A stretch of 64,000 nucleotides of DNA from Ustilaginoidea virens. Taxonomy: Eukaryota > Ascomycota > Sordariomycetes > Hypocreales > Clavicipitaceae. The translations under genes and the position numbers were made by a program. The notes beneath the pieces were generated by a model. It had not been told where the DNA came from and searched no databases. It saw nothing but the letters and a program-made list of their open reading frames with translations. The stretch is from positions 744,001 to 808,000 of the forward strand of contig NC_057318.1 of the NCBI RefSeq assembly GCF_000687475.1, read 5' to 3'. Positions 34,244-45,539 of this stretch are shown here, one piece after another (within the stretch, counting starts at the first letter, position 1; each line of letters opens with the position of its first letter).

Positions 34244-35863
34244 ATTCTGTTGATTCTGCCGATTCTGAAGGCTGTTTTGGCCCGCTGCCTGTCCCATCCC
34301 ATCCCATCCCCTCCCCAATGAGCGCGGAGCAACAAGCGCAAAGAAGAAACGCGCTTTGAACCCCGCACCATTCCGCACACGGGGGTGGGGGAGGGGGGGA
34401 CCTTGGCAGGGGCATGCCGGCGGCCGGGGATGGCTGCTTGATCGATGTAGCATGCCGGGCGGGACACAATTCTGCTCAGGAGAGCGGAGGGCGGGAGTCC
34501 GAGGCAGCAAGCGAGAGGGACAAAAAGTTTCAAGCCAGTTTGACCCCTTTTTTTTTTTTTTTTTTTTTTTTTGTGTGTTTTTTTTTTCTTTCTTTTTTCT
34601 CGTGTCGTGTTTTGACCGCCTAGATTTTGTCCTGCCTTGCTCACGCGGCAATCTGTGGCGCAGGCGCAGGCGCAGGCGGCAGGACCGCCACGGCAGCAAA
34701 AAGAGCTGGCGTCAGCTCCATGTGGCTGGTGCGGGCGGCGGGGGACCGTGTCGTCCGTCATCCGCACGGTTGTTTCACCAAGACACTGCGAACAAGTACG
34801 GAGTAAGTCAGCCAGTCAACTGGCGCCGTTGCCACAAAAAAAAAAAAAAAAAAGGCAAGGGTTAGTTAGTCCCGTCAGCTTGCGCGGCCGTTTTGGATTT
34901 CGTCTCGTGTCCGTGGGTTTCGTATTCGGAATCCTTGACACTGTTCTTCCCTGGCAACAGCAAACATCACGGGGGAGGGCCAGGGCAGGGTCGATACAAT
35001 GCAAGCTGCCATGTCCCAGTCCAGTCCAGCCCAGCCCAGCCCAGCCCAGCCCAGTCCAACGTTGCGTCTCATCCTCGGGACTCCCGGCTCCCGTGCCCTC
35101 GTGCCGCACGAGAGTCCACGCCTCGTATCCTGCCCGGCCGCATCGTCCATCCTTTGCACTTTACCAGCGCGCACCTTGCGTGACAGGAACGCCCGCAGCC
35201 GACGATCCTCGACACGTCCGTCGGCCCTCTGACAGTTTGACATGCGTAAATGGATCGGGCTTTGCTCGCGGCGGATCCACGTGACTTGTCCCAGGGACAT
35301 CTCGCAAGGGTGGAGGTGGAGTGCAGACCGATAATCAATCGTGGCTGCATCGCAGCCCTGGGTTGTGCCGTGTTGGACGAGTCTGTCTGCCCCCGTGAGT
35401 GCTGGACCCTGATGCGCTGACTGGCCGACGTGTGCCCATTCAGGGCTTGTCGAGTCACTGCCGACCCACGAGCATGCAGTCCCGGTAAACGTGCTTCTGC
35501 GAATCGCCTGCCGGGACGCGTCCCCATGACGGCTGCCCGACTGCTGTGGCACGCGTTGACCCGGAGAGCCTCGTCAAACCCGCCTGCTCTCGCCGGCAGC
35601 GCTGGCCCCAAGGGCAACCGACGGCCCAGCGCGACACCCGAGGCCTCATGCTGTCTGCTCGGGAGCGTGCGTATCCTCCGCTCCCGTCACCAATCACCCG
35701 GCCCAGCGGCCCTGCACCACTCGACAAGGCCCGTCGCAGGGCATATTCATACATGTACAGAGTACCACATGGCCATTGACAAAAGCACACTCGTCATGTC
35801 CAGCTCGTCATGTCCGTCGTGCAAACCAAACCGCTATGCCACCTCTCCAGCCCCGTCGGACGT

Positions 35864-38061
35864 CTACGCCCCGTTCCTCAGCTTGCTGCTCGCCCTCCGC
35901 GCGCGACCGCTTCGCCGCGGGCCAGACGACTCCGCCGCCTCCTCCTCCTCCTCCGCCTCCTCCTCCTCCGAAGCCTTCACCACCACGGTGTCGCGGGCCT
36001 CCCCCCCCCGCCGCCGCCTGCGCTGCCGCCGTCGCCCCCTCTCCGGCTCCGCGGCCTCCTCCCCCGCCGCCCTGCCGCACCCCCCCTCCGCCAAGCTCTT
36101 CCTGCCGCGGGCCTTGCGCTCGTCGTGCGACGTCAGGAACCGGTGCACCATCCTGTGGTCGAGGATGCGCTCCTCCTTGTCCAGGGGGCCCGCCTTGTCC
36201 GTCTTGGGCCACATGTACCCGTACAGCTTGGAGTGACGCTCGCACCGCGGGCACGATGCGCGGGTGAAGTAGGCGTTTTGCTGCACAAAGTACTCGCTGC
36301 AGATTGTGCACTGGATCCACGCCATCTCCGGCTCCGAGAGCAGCAGCGGGGTGAGGACGTAGTCCTCTGGGGTGCGGACTCTGGCCGGCGGAGGAGACTT
36401 TTGCCTCGCGCGTCCGCGTCCCTGCTTGGGCGGCGGCGGCGGCGGCGGCGGTGGTGGTGGTGGTAGCGGCGGCGTCGAGGCTGCCGCTTCGCATTCGTCG
36501 TCGTCCGCGCGCTCTATGCTGGCTGCGATGGGAGGAGCCATGGCTGGCGGCTTGCCGCTGCTGGGCGAGCTTGGCAAGGCCGAAACGGGCATGGGCTGGA
36601 GCTCTTGGACCATGTCGCTCTGGGACGACGGCGGCGACAACATGGCCGTGGCGGCCATGGTAGTATCCAATCGCTTGGTGTCGTCATGCCCGCCCATCCT
36701 ACCCTTGAGTGGCGTTGCAAAAGGCGCCTCAGGACTGTCCTCCTTTTCCGGCCAGGTGACGTCTGTTTCCAAAGCGGCCTCATCAGTGCCCGAGGCCGAG
36801 CTTCCGCTGACTGAGCTGTCCCTCGAGGCAGCGGCGGCGGCGGCGTAGACGGGGGCAGCAGCTTCCATGGTATGCTTGAGCTTCTTGGCCGGCGTCAGAG
36901 GAGGTGTGGCCATTGCGTCGTCGTCCATCGACCGCTTTCTTGGGCCGCCTGGGGAGCCGGGCGCAGGAGACGTGGCGTCAGAGTCGCGAGCGGCCGACAG
37001 TCGCGAGCCCCTGGCCTTGATCCTGGCCTTGGCCACTCGCGGCCGCATGCCCGGAGTGACCGAAGGCGTGCGAGACCCGCCAGAACTGCCCTCTCGCCTT
37101 CTTCTCCGCAGCGAGTACGTTTCCTGCTTCGGCTCCGGCTCCTCTTCCGTGCCCGCCCGCCCGGCCGTGGCAGCAGAAGCAGAAGCAGCAGAAGCAGCAG
37201 CAGCAGCAGCACCTTCCTCGGGCTGCCAGCCGTTTCTCCGCCCCTTCTCGCACGTCCTGCACAGGCACTCGCGATTGCCCTCGCCAAAGTAGTTGTCTCC
37301 GTACGTAACGGTGATTTCCTCGCCAGGCTCAATGGGCCGGACGGCGACGATCTCGATCTCCGCGTGGCTCGTGGTGATGAGCCTGGCGTTTGCGTCGCAG
37401 TCGTGGTTGGCGAAGCGCGCGGGCCCCATGAACAGGCTCGTGCTCTTGCTTCGCGAGCTCACGACGATGCTAAAGTCCTTCTTGCGGACGGCAATCTCCT
37501 CCTCCTCGTCGGGCGTGATGACCACCTGGATCCCGGTCAGGTACCTGACGGACTCGTTGCGCTTGATGTACCGCCTCGCCGTGATGCTGGCCTCGTGCGA
37601 GACAATCGTGTACCGGTTGGTGGAGCTGACCTCCCAGGAGCAGTCTGGCATGTAGATCTGCGCGTAGCGCCTCAGGTGTCGCTTGAAGTCGTCCTGCTCC
37701 TTGCCCGTCCTCAGCCCGCCCACGAACCGCTTCAGCCCGTCCGTGGCCAGCAGCCTCTCCTCGGCGGCGGCCAGGTTTCTGTTGAGGATGACTTCATCCT
37801 GGATGATTTTGCACATGGCATGCTCCAAAATGCCCCGCGAAGCGTGGTACGAGGGCCTGTTCTTTGGAACGGTTGTCCAGTAGTACACCTATCGGGGCGA
37901 ACGTCAGTTTTTCTTCCTTTTTCCCCGCCGTTGACACGGCGGTCCGGGACTCCACTAACGTGATCGACCAAAGCATCGGTCAAGATGTCATCGTACGCCG
38001 ACAATTGAGCGAGGGTGAGGCGATGCTTCGTCGAGGATGATGCAGCCTTGGGCAGAGGCAT
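35864..38061 (-). CDS. SET9: Histone-lysine N-methyltransferase Set9 (KMT5, H4K20-specific)
   Basis: Exons are 38061-37960 and 37888-35864; phase 0 closes and gives 708 residues, within the usual fungal range. Exon 1 (MPLPKAASS, then LTLAQLSAYDDILTDALVDH) and the exon 2 start VYYWTTVPKNRP are typical of Set9. The SET domain includes ESVRYLTGIQVVITPDEEEE, the cofactor-binding RFANHDCDANARL (about residues 190-205), PIEPGEEITVTYGDNYFG and the post-SET cysteines in ECLCRTCEKG. A long disordered middle with Ala and Pro runs follows. A C-terminal cysteine module (CTICSEYFVQQNAYF with CPRCERHSKLYGYMWPKTD) is also found in Set9 orthologues. The enzyme methylates histone H4 Lys20 in the nucleus, linked to DNA-damage checkpoint and heterochromatin function. 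It is divergent from the uL14m gene. Confidence 0.94.
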
Positions 38062-38935
38062 TTCTTCCCGGCAGATGATCTCGTAGGACTTTCCACACGA
38101 GTGCGTCTCTTTGCACGCCTCAGTCTCCAACGGCCATTCAGTCCCCAGGACAGCACAGCGTCAAAGTTTCGATTCGTGTCTGTCCGCCGGCCACTGCAGG
38201 AACCCAGAGACCAGATTTTTGCCTTGAAGGAGCCGTTCTCTCCGCTGCGCAGGAAACTCCAAAAAAAAAAAAAAAATCGACTGGTCAGCAATCACGTCCC
38301 TTTGTAGAACCCGCACCGGAGGAGTCGTCAACATGCGCCCAGGTGCCAAAGGGGAGAGAGAGCCCGTATGAAAGAGTTGTGTGCGTCCCTGCTCGGCCAG
38401 CCAACCAGTCGTCTCGTCCCTGTTCTCACGACGTCATACCCTGTAAGCAACCTTCTTACGGGAAGTTGTGCGGATTTGGAGCGGACGACGCAGCCGGGAA
38501 ACAAGGCAAAAGTTGAGCGGCAAGGCAAGATCGGTGCCGCGGGGGGAAGTCGACAAGTTTGGGTGTCGAGTTGCAGACATGCGGCGGCGTTGGCTCTGGG
38601 TCGAGGTGGAAAAGCCCGAGGCCTGCATCTGCCTGCACCTCCTGGCTGGCGCTCTCTCAGGGCCTCGACCCCTGCAGTGTGGGTGGATAACATGGGGTCT
38701 GGAGCCATCAACCCAACCCAGCCCCCCTGAAGCTCGCTGGCCGGGCGACCGCAACGGCGCCGCTCGTCGTGACCGCGCACGTGACGGGACAGACCTTTTG
38801 ATGGGATCGTTGAACCTCGCTCGACCTGCCTCGACGCCAAAAGAGGGCTGGATGGGTATGAGCCAACTGCCACAAGGCGCAAAGCTGGTCTAAAAAGGAA
38901 GCTGCGGCGTCGCAGGCTCTCTCTCTCTCGCCAAC
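38062..38935. other. Divergent promoter region of SET9 and uL14m genes
   Basis: No gene is seen. An A15 tract lies at 38262-38276. A CT-rich leader (CTCTCTCTCTCG at about 38919-38930) directly precedes the uL14m start codon, as in many fungal ribosomal protein genes. Confidence 0.6.
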
Positions 38936-39527
38936 ATGATTCAGCTCAAGGTAGACACCACCGAGCCATGACGCCTGGTCGTCGCAGTCTGGCCGCTAAC
39001 GAGTCTTCAGACGATGCTCAACTGCATCGACAACTCTGGCGCTGCGCTTGTCGAATGCGCCCTGATTGTCGGCCAGAAGCGCCACGCCCGAATCGGTACG
39101 CCGTTGCTCTGGACTTTGCCGTCTTTTGTCTTTCCGTCTTTCCCTCTCCGTCTTTCCGTCTCCCTCTCTCCGTCTCGCTCAGACACATCCATTGACCAAC
39201 CCCCTCCCCCCCCCCCCCCCCCCCCCAACAGGTGACCGCATCATCGTCGTCGTCCAGGAACAACGAGGCGCCTCCTCCTCCGGCATGGCCGGCATCTCGG
39301 CCGCCGCCAAAGTCAAGCGCGGCGACATCCGCCACGCCGTCGTCGTGCGCACCCGGTACCCCATGCAAAGACGCGACGGCTCCGTCGTCCGCTTCGACGA
39401 CAACGCCTGCGTGCTGCTCAACAAGTCCGGCGACCCGGTCGGATCGCGAATCAACGGCGTCGTCGGCGCCGAGCTCAAGAGGAAGAAGTGGAGCAAGATC
39501 CTGTCCATGGCCCCGATGCAGGCCTAG
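38936..39527 (+). CDS. mrpl38: Mitochondrial large-subunit ribosomal protein uL14m
   Basis: Exons are 38936-38950, 39011-39095 and 39232-39527; phases 0 and 1 close and give 131 residues. The first exon codes only MIQLK. It then reads TMLNCIDNSGAALVECALIV and GQKRHARIGDRIIVVVQEQRG, with the bacterial-type L14 core KVKRGDIRHAVVVRT and FDDNACVLLNKSGDPVGSRI. The C-terminus is KWSKILSMAPMQA. The bacterial-like sequence and length mark it as the mitochondrial rather than the cytosolic L23/uL14 protein. uL14 contacts the GTPase-centre side of the large subunit. Intron 2 contains a run of about 24 C (39203-39226). Confidence 0.94.
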
Positions 39528-40166
39528 CGGGGGGGGGGGGGGGGGCCGCGTATGAAAAAGTGAAAGCAAAAAAAAATAAAAATAAGAATAAAAATAAAAC
39601 GACAGAATGCAGGGAAAGAAAAGAAAGAACAGCGGAGAGGAGAACGGCTGGCGCGCGCTGTGGCTGGCGGGCAGGGATCTCAAGGCATGGGAATGTATAC
39701 CGAGCGTCATGTCGGGCCACTGCATGGCAGATAAACATCATGGCATCTATGAAGGTGCGAGGCGGGGATTGTTGTACATTACATACTGGCATTTTCGAGG
39801 CATTCATCACCCGGAGCGCAAACGCTCAAACTCACGACTTTTGACCTTTACATGGCTCCATGGCTCCGTTGCAGTATCCAACTTCATCACATCTCGCGTT
39901 CGGAAGAAACAACCGTGCTTCAAACAAACGATAGGCCCGTTCAAGCCCCCATACTCGCAAATCCACATCTCTTGGCTGATCCACACTGCATTATAATCTA
40001 AAACGTATAAAAATACAACCGTACGCCGACGCCAATACAGTATGCTAACCCAACGCCAATCCAACAAATCAACCCCGTTCGCAAGTCGGGTGACATCATC
40101 ATCACAGTCACCAACAGCATCGCGAACTGGGTCACGCCCTCTGGGTATCATAACGCGTGGGGGATA
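39528..40166. other. Convergent intergenic region between uL14m and Rpb9 genes
   Basis: 3' flanks of both genes. A G-run (39530-39546) directly follows the uL14m stop, then an A-rich stretch (39567-39599). No gene is seen. Confidence 0.6.
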
Positions 40167-41268
40167 CTAGCCGAAAATAAAACCGCATTCGCAGCAGACG
40201 TAAAACAGTTTCTTTCCATCCGGGCCGTGTCAGCATACCGTACTTGACTGCAGCATAAAGTAAACGTGTCTCGCAGAGACGGCGGCATCAAGGTGCTGCT
40301 TACCATGCCAGTTTCGGCACTTCGCTCCTGAGACTGAAAAAACACCGCTTCTTCGTGGTTGCATCTGGGGCACGTCTTGTTCGACCGAGGAAGCTGTGGC
40401 CAAGGAAGAAAAGAAGAAGAAAGAAACATGCGTCAGCCAGCAGGTTCAGAGGCAAACGTTGACGAGTCCCGAAAAAAAAAGAGATAAAAATAAAAAAAAA
40501 TAAGGGAGAGACACGCAGCCGCTGCAGCTGCTCGCAACTTGTCTAGAAACCCCTTTCCTATCGTAGGAACTGTCCTGACATGGCGAGATAGGATCCGGGT
40601 GATGGTAGTCGATCATACCAGCCCGCAACCGGATATTGAAGCGTGTCGGAGGAGGTGCCACTCGGCGACATGGTTTGCATCAAGCTTCAAGAGGCAGCAA
40701 AAAGGGCAGCATCTTTCGCGAACCCGGCGTGGGAGGTCGACTCGGACGAGGGAGCCGTTAAGGGAGGACTGGGCAGGCCGCCGCAATCGTCGGTGTGGTC
40801 GACTTCTTCTTCGTCATACTCGGCAAAGGCATCGCCGATTCCGCAACAGACAAGGTCGAGTTGACACGGGTCGGTGGAGTCTTGGCCGTCCTTTGCTGGC
40901 TTCTTCCTCACCATGTTCTCCATGCTTGCGTCTGTCGCTACGTCTCCACAGACGAGGCAGAAAATAATGCACCCACAGGCCAAGCAAAGAACAGGTGGAG
41001 AATGACTAACCGTCGGGTCAGATCCAACGTCCTGGGTCACGCCGGCCGTCTCGCCGGCCGAATTGTTCAGGACGTTGCGGAAGACACAGGTCGACTGGGC
41101 TGCCTCGGTGTATTGGCAGGTTCGGCAGGTAAACTGCAGCTTGTGGGCGTCTTCATCCTCCTTGGGGTACAGCATGTTGGAGCATTCCGAGCAGAATCGG
41201 AAGGTGATTTGCTCCAGCTTCTTGGAGCCGGAGCCCTCGTACGACGTTGTCGACTGCGGAGTGGCCAT
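40167..41268 (-). CDS. RPB9: RNA polymerase II subunit Rpb9
   Basis: Exons are 41268-41011, 40393-40304 and 40211-40167; phase 0 throughout, giving 130 residues. The N-terminal zinc ribbon has FRFCSECSNMLYPKED with Cys26/29, then CRTC with Cys48/51. The C-terminal TFIIS-type ribbon has LPRSNKTCPRCNHEEAVFFQ (Cys94/97), SAETGM, and after intron 2 KLFYVCCECGFIF (Cys122/125). Rpb9 sits at the jaw of polymerase II and affects start-site selection and fidelity. The last acceptor (AAAG) was chosen because it restores the conserved ETGMKLFYVC. Intron 1 is 617 bp, long for a fungus. If it is retained, exon 1 stays open to a stop at 40687. The C-terminus is a few residues shorter than in yeast. Confidence 0.93.
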
Positions 41269-42212
41269 TGCCGCAACGGTAGAAAAGGTGTGTCTTGACG
41301 ATGAATGAGGTGGACTGCGAGCGGGGATATGGGCACGTCTGCCTAGCACTGTATCTGGGTTCCAAGTCTTGCTAGATACGGGATAAGATAATTTGGCAAT
41401 TATGGTGAAAGGGGAGTGACGAAGAGCGTAGGTGAGAGAACTGTCGAAAAGGCAGATACGGCCACGTGAAGTCGGTGAATGGGTGCGCTGTTTGTGGGTG
41501 TGTGAGTTTGTGAGTTTGTGAGTTGGTGGTGAAGGAGAGGGATGCGCGCGTTGGGAGGGAAAGAGGTTAAAAGATGATGGCCAGCATGTGGGGCAGGAGC
41601 AAGAGAAGTCCGCCACCACGCTTACTAACCGAGTTCTGCTGGGGGTTTGCCTCGCTGTTTAGCTTTTCCTTTTCACTTTTCAAGTCTTGAAGCCTTCAAA
41701 CCTTCGATTCCTACAGAAGGCTTTTTAGAAGCAAGCGGAGGCTTCCCGCCACCCACAAAAAAAAAAAAAAAAAAAAAAAAAAAACACCGGACAGGTCGCT
41801 TTTTCCGACGAGCAGCCGGCCAAGCGCGCTCGGCTAGACAAATGATGCCCTTTTAGATGCAGAGCATGGCGTGGAATGCATCCGTAAATAAAATGCGACG
41901 TACGTACATGCAATGCAATGCGTTATTATTGCAAGTGCAAGTCCCTGCGTTGTTGATCACTTCTGCCGCGGGGGGAGCAGAAGTGCGTCGACATACGCCG
42001 TATCATGCATCGCTACCAGGTACCTTAGGCAGGTACTGTAGGTTCAAGGCAGGCCGGCTTGGACGAGTTTCTTTTTTTTTTTCCCTTCCTTTTCCCTTTT
42101 CCCCCCCTTTCTTTTGCCTTTGCTTTTTTTTCCTTTTTTTTCTTTGCCTTTACTTTTACGCTCCTGCTCATCTTCACACCTGACTTTGGTCCCCCACGCT
42201 CCCCTCCCGCTC

Positions 42213-42260
42213 GCCACGCAACACACGCAACGCACGCAACGCACGCAACGCACGCATCGC
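42213..42260. repeat. 9-bp tandem repeat CGCACGCAA
   Basis: About four to five near-perfect copies in non-coding sequence. Confidence 0.85.
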
Positions 42261-43067
42261 AACGCAACCGAGCCGACAGTCAGCATCAACCACCCCCCAG
42301 CCTGGCACCTGGCATCCAAACGGGCTGCGGCAAAACCGCGGCATCGCAGGCTTCCCTCCCCAAACGGCCGAGCGCCCCATCCTACAGTATCTATCTGCAA
42401 GTCATCAACTGCCCCGACGCCGTCGGCCCACCTCGCACCGCACCATGGTGCCGGCCCAATGCAGACAAAACCAAACAAAAAAAAAAAAGAAACTCGCATC
42501 TAAAACCACCGCCTAATGCAGCCACGCGGCCCAGTTTTCCGCAGCGAGGCGTGACCTCGATGCAGGGGATGAAAGCCCGTCTGCGCCCTGCGGTGCCGCG
42601 CTCGCCGTTTTCCTCGTGACCCCCCCCCCCCCCCCCCCGCCGGGTCATTCGCGAGGCACGTAGTAAGCCGGCCCTGTAGGCCCGCTTACAGGGCGCGCAC
42701 TGTCTGGCGTCTGGTACGTCCAGTCTGGAGCATGCACCAGACGTCTTGTGTCAACTGTCTTGGTGCTGTTTTAGGGACTGGCCTGGCCCTTTTAGTGCGG
42801 GCGGGTAACGGAGGTGAGCAGCCGCGGGGGCGGGGGCGCGCCATTGGTGCTGAGAGGGGTCAACTGGCCGCGCCAAATCACGACATGGATTCCTATGTGG
42901 TCCGGTGATGATGGATGGTGCAGCGCAAGCTCTGATGCAGTCGCAGTCTGGTGCGAAGCGTACATGCATTGACCTGACCGTCCAACGTTGTCTGATGGCA
43001 GCCGTCTGATGGCAGCCGCCCCGACGTGGTCATCAATTTGATCGGTGACTTCTTCTCTGGCCTGGGC

Positions 43068-43068
<1 letters not shown>

Positions 43069-43102
<34 letters not shown>
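43069..43102. repeat. 6-bp tandem repeat AGGCAC
   Basis: Between five and six perfect copies. Confidence 0.9.
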
Positions 43103-43103
<1 letters not shown>

Positions 43104-43225
43104 GCATCTCCAGTCCCTTTCCGTAGTCGCTCCCGAGGTCACCGGGCCACATGCAGGCATGCACGGCTGCAGACATTCCGGGGCAAGCCATGGATCCATG
43201 TTGCTTGCATTGATTTGACCTCTGC

Positions 43226-43275
43226 TGCTCTGCTCTGCTCTGCTCTGCTCTGCTCTGCTCTGCTCTGCTCTGCTC
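43226..43275. repeat. (TGCTC)n pentanucleotide repeat
   Basis: About ten perfect copies. Confidence 0.92.
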
Positions 43276-43440
43276 TTCTGCTGTTCCGCCCAGCTGCTGT
43301 TCCGTCCACGTCCAGTTCCTGGCGCCGCCGTGGCTGCACACCTCCCTCGGGTCCTCCCAGCCCTCCCAGCCCTCAACTCCCAGCCCTCACCCACCCACAT
43401 CACCCACCCGGCGCGCCGCCCGCCATTCGTATCCCACCTG

Positions 43441-43500
43441 TACCAGGTCCCATGTACCAGACCCCATGTACCAGACCCCATGTACCAGGCCCCATGTACC
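43441..43500. repeat. 15-bp tandem repeat CATGTACCAGACCCC
   Basis: About four copies with minor changes. Confidence 0.88.
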
Positions 43501-43542
43501 CCGTACCCCTCTGCACCATCCCGTCCCGTCCCCAATTCTGAT

Positions 43543-43594
43543 ATCACCCATCACCCATCACCCATCACCCATCACCCATCACCCATCTCCCATC
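43543..43594. repeat. 7-bp tandem repeat ATCACCC
   Basis: About seven copies; the last ones degenerate to ATCTCCC and ATCCCCC. Confidence 0.9.
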
Positions 43595-43684
43595 CCCCCA
43601 GCCAGCATCACCCGTCCCGACCGGCCCCCTCGCGCAAACGTGACCGCCAGCGCCATTGTCTCGTCCGCCCTCTCCCCCATTTGC

Positions 43685-43727
43685 ATATATATATAATATA
43701 TATATACATATATATACTATATATACC
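43685..43727. repeat. AT-rich (TA)n tract upstream of the Ess1 gene
   Basis: Imperfect TATATA array about 170-210 bp upstream of the ATG. It could also serve as a promoter TATA region. Confidence 0.8.
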
Positions 43728-43896
43728 GACCGCTCTGCGCGCGCCGCCTCTCCTACCGCCCGCCCCCTCCGCCTCGTCCAGCTGCTTCCCTTTCCAAACC
43801 GCCAAATCTCCCCATTCTCTCTGTCCCTTTGGAACATCCCCCTCTTTTTCTTTTCCCTTTCCTTTTCCTTTTCCCCTTCTTGCCCCTCTTTCCATC

Positions 43897-44979
43897 ATGG
43901 TATGTCCCGTCTACTGCCCCTCCCCTCCGCGGAACTCGCAGCTCGTTTCCGAAGCAGCTCTGGCTGCCCTGCGCTTCGCCGCGCTCAACATTGTCATGGC
44001 ACGCACAGAAAACAGAACGAGGAGAAAACCCGCCTCGTCTCGCCTCGTCTCGTCTTTTCTTTTCTCTTCTTCCCTCTTCCCTCTTCCCTTCCAGCCTCCG
44101 CCTCTTTGCTATACTACCGGCCTCTGTGCGCCCCCTCGCCCACTCAACTAACCTAACCGCTCGTCGTGCGCGAATCGCAATCCAAACAGGCTGACACCGG
44201 TCTCCCCCCCAACTGGGAAGTGCGCCACTCCAACTCCAAGAACCTGCCCTACTACTTCAACTCCCTCGAAAAGGTCTCCAGATGGGAACCTCCGCACGGC
44301 ACCGATACCGACAAACTGAAGCGCTACATGGCCGCGCATCACAGCGCCAACTCGCGCCAGGGTGCCGTCCCCAGCGTGCCGGAGGGCAAGATTCGCGCCG
44401 CCCACCTGTTGGTGAAGCACAAGGATAGCAGACGGCCTAGCAGCTGGCGAGAGGTAGAACCAGCCCCGAACTCGATCCGTGCCGGGGAAAACCCCATTCA
44501 AATCAGATTCAAAAAAATTGAAAAAAAAAAAAAAAAAAAAAAAGTTTAAAGATGAAAGCGCCCCAAGGCGCAGCGCTTTTCTCTGCTGGTCGGGTGGCAA
44601 AAAAACTTTTGCTAACGTTGTCTAGTCCGAGATCACGCGAACAAAGGACGAAGCCATGGTCATCATCAAGGCGCACGAGCAGCAAATCAAGAAGGGGACC
44701 CCTCTGGGCGACGTCGCCCCTACCGAGTCGGATTGCTCATCCGCACGCAAACGAGGCGATTTGGGCTACTTTGGCCGCGGGGACATGCAAAAGGAGTTTG
44801 AGGATGCTGCTTTCGCTCTGAAGCCTGGCGAGATGAGCGGCGTCGTCGAGACGGCCAGCGGATTGCATTTGATTGAGAGGTGAGCTTCCGCCGCCCCTGG
44901 CCAAGCACCCGTGTACGTAGGCCATGGAGAGCCATCGCGGCGGGCAACTAATCAATTGTCCTCTTGCAGGTTGGAGTAA
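43897..44979 (+). CDS. ESS1: Peptidyl-prolyl cis-trans isomerase Ess1/Pin1 (WW + parvulin)
   Basis: Exons are 43897-43899, 44190-44453, 44626-44879 and 44970-44979; phases close and give 176 residues. Exon 1 codes only the initiator Met (ATG|GTATGT), and exon 2 continues ADTGLPPNWEVRHSNSKNLP with the WW domain ending SRWEPP. The parvulin domain starts at KIRAAHLLVKHKDSRRPSSW, where Lys-x-x-x-x-R-R-P-S is the phosphate-binding basic loop. It continues with SDCSSARKRGDLGYFGRG (active-site Cys and conserved loop), KEFEDAAFALKPGEMS and GLHLIERLE. Pin1 enzymes isomerise phospho-Ser/Thr-Pro bonds, notably in the RNA polymerase II C-terminal domain. The last exon codes only the end of an Arg codon, Leu-Glu and the stop. 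Confidence 0.95.
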
Positions 44980-45539
44980 AACAAAAGTCACTCGGAATGC
45001 AGCGCATCATTTCCCACAGTGTGCGCCGGCAACATGTGCGCCGGCAACGTGTCCGCTATAGGGACAAGGACCAAAGGACCAAGGGACCAAAAAAGAAAGG
45101 GGAAAAATAAAAAAAGGCTTCAATACGGAACGCGCAGTTTCAAAAAGAGCTTCATTTACCCATGTACCCATTTTACTGACGGGAAAAGTACATTTGGCAA
45201 TCAAAAGTAAATCAATCGTTTCAACAAACACTGACCAAGCAAGGGTGATGAAGAAAACGCTTGTGCGCTTGCGTGTATGGAAAAAACCCCCCAGCCAAGA
45301 ACCGTGCCCCTCATTATCCCATTTCCCCAAAACCTACTTGGTGCGCACTCGCGTCAAACCGAAGCCGGAATGCCGTCCATAACCATAATCTCGTCTTCTC
45401 GTATCTTATCAGGCGTACTTTGGGGTAATCATCTAGCTGCTTCGTTGCTCGTCCCGTTGCTCGACGCTTGCTGCTCGTAACTCGTAGCTCGTAACCTGTA
45501 GCTCGTATCTCGTGGCTCGTAGCTCACTGTCAAGCGTTG
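44980..45539. other. Convergent intergenic region
   Basis: 3' flanks of the Ess1 and LrgA-LrgB genes. A GCTCGTA-rich stretch (45440-45530) lies next to the LrgA-LrgB stop. No gene is seen. Confidence 0.6.

Larger units (their letters stand above)
33217..35863. other. Intergenic region, 2.6 kb
   Basis: The region is upstream of the PAP2 gene and downstream of Set9. It contains tandem repeats at 33797-33849 (AGCCAGCAG), 34193-34243 (GACTTGCTT) and 35012-35058 (CCAGC/CCAGT), T-tracts at 34549-34572, and TACGGAGTA motifs at 34080-34088 (reverse) and 34797-34805. Open frames of 60-230 codons overlap on both strands and none carries a family signature. Confidence 0.55.
41269..43896. other. Divergent intergenic region, 2.6 kb, dense tandem repeats
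   Basis: The region lies between RPB9 and the Ess1 gene. It contains an A26 tract (41758-41783), a 9-bp CGCACGCAA array, a 6-bp AGGCAC array, a (TGCTC)n array, a 15-bp CATGTACCAGACCCC array, a 7-bp ATCACCC array and an AT microsatellite close to the Ess1 leader. No gene is supported; open frames across the repeats are artefacts of periodicity. Confidence 0.6.

Noticed and set aside
35430..36236. 268-codon plus-strand frame
   Set aside because: Its 3' half is antisense to the SET9 C-terminus and its 5' half is intergenic. The Ser and Ala runs come from trinucleotide repeats of SET9.
36872..37963. 363-codon plus-strand open frame
   Set aside because: It is antisense to SET9, created by GC-rich codon use, with no family signature.
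43226..43594. Possible CRISPR-like array
   Set aside because: These are contiguous simple repeats without spacers, in a eukaryotic genome.
44454..44625. tRNA-like GAACTCGATCC segment
   Set aside because: It lies within an Ess1 intron. No cloverleaf arms or A/B box spacing could be found.
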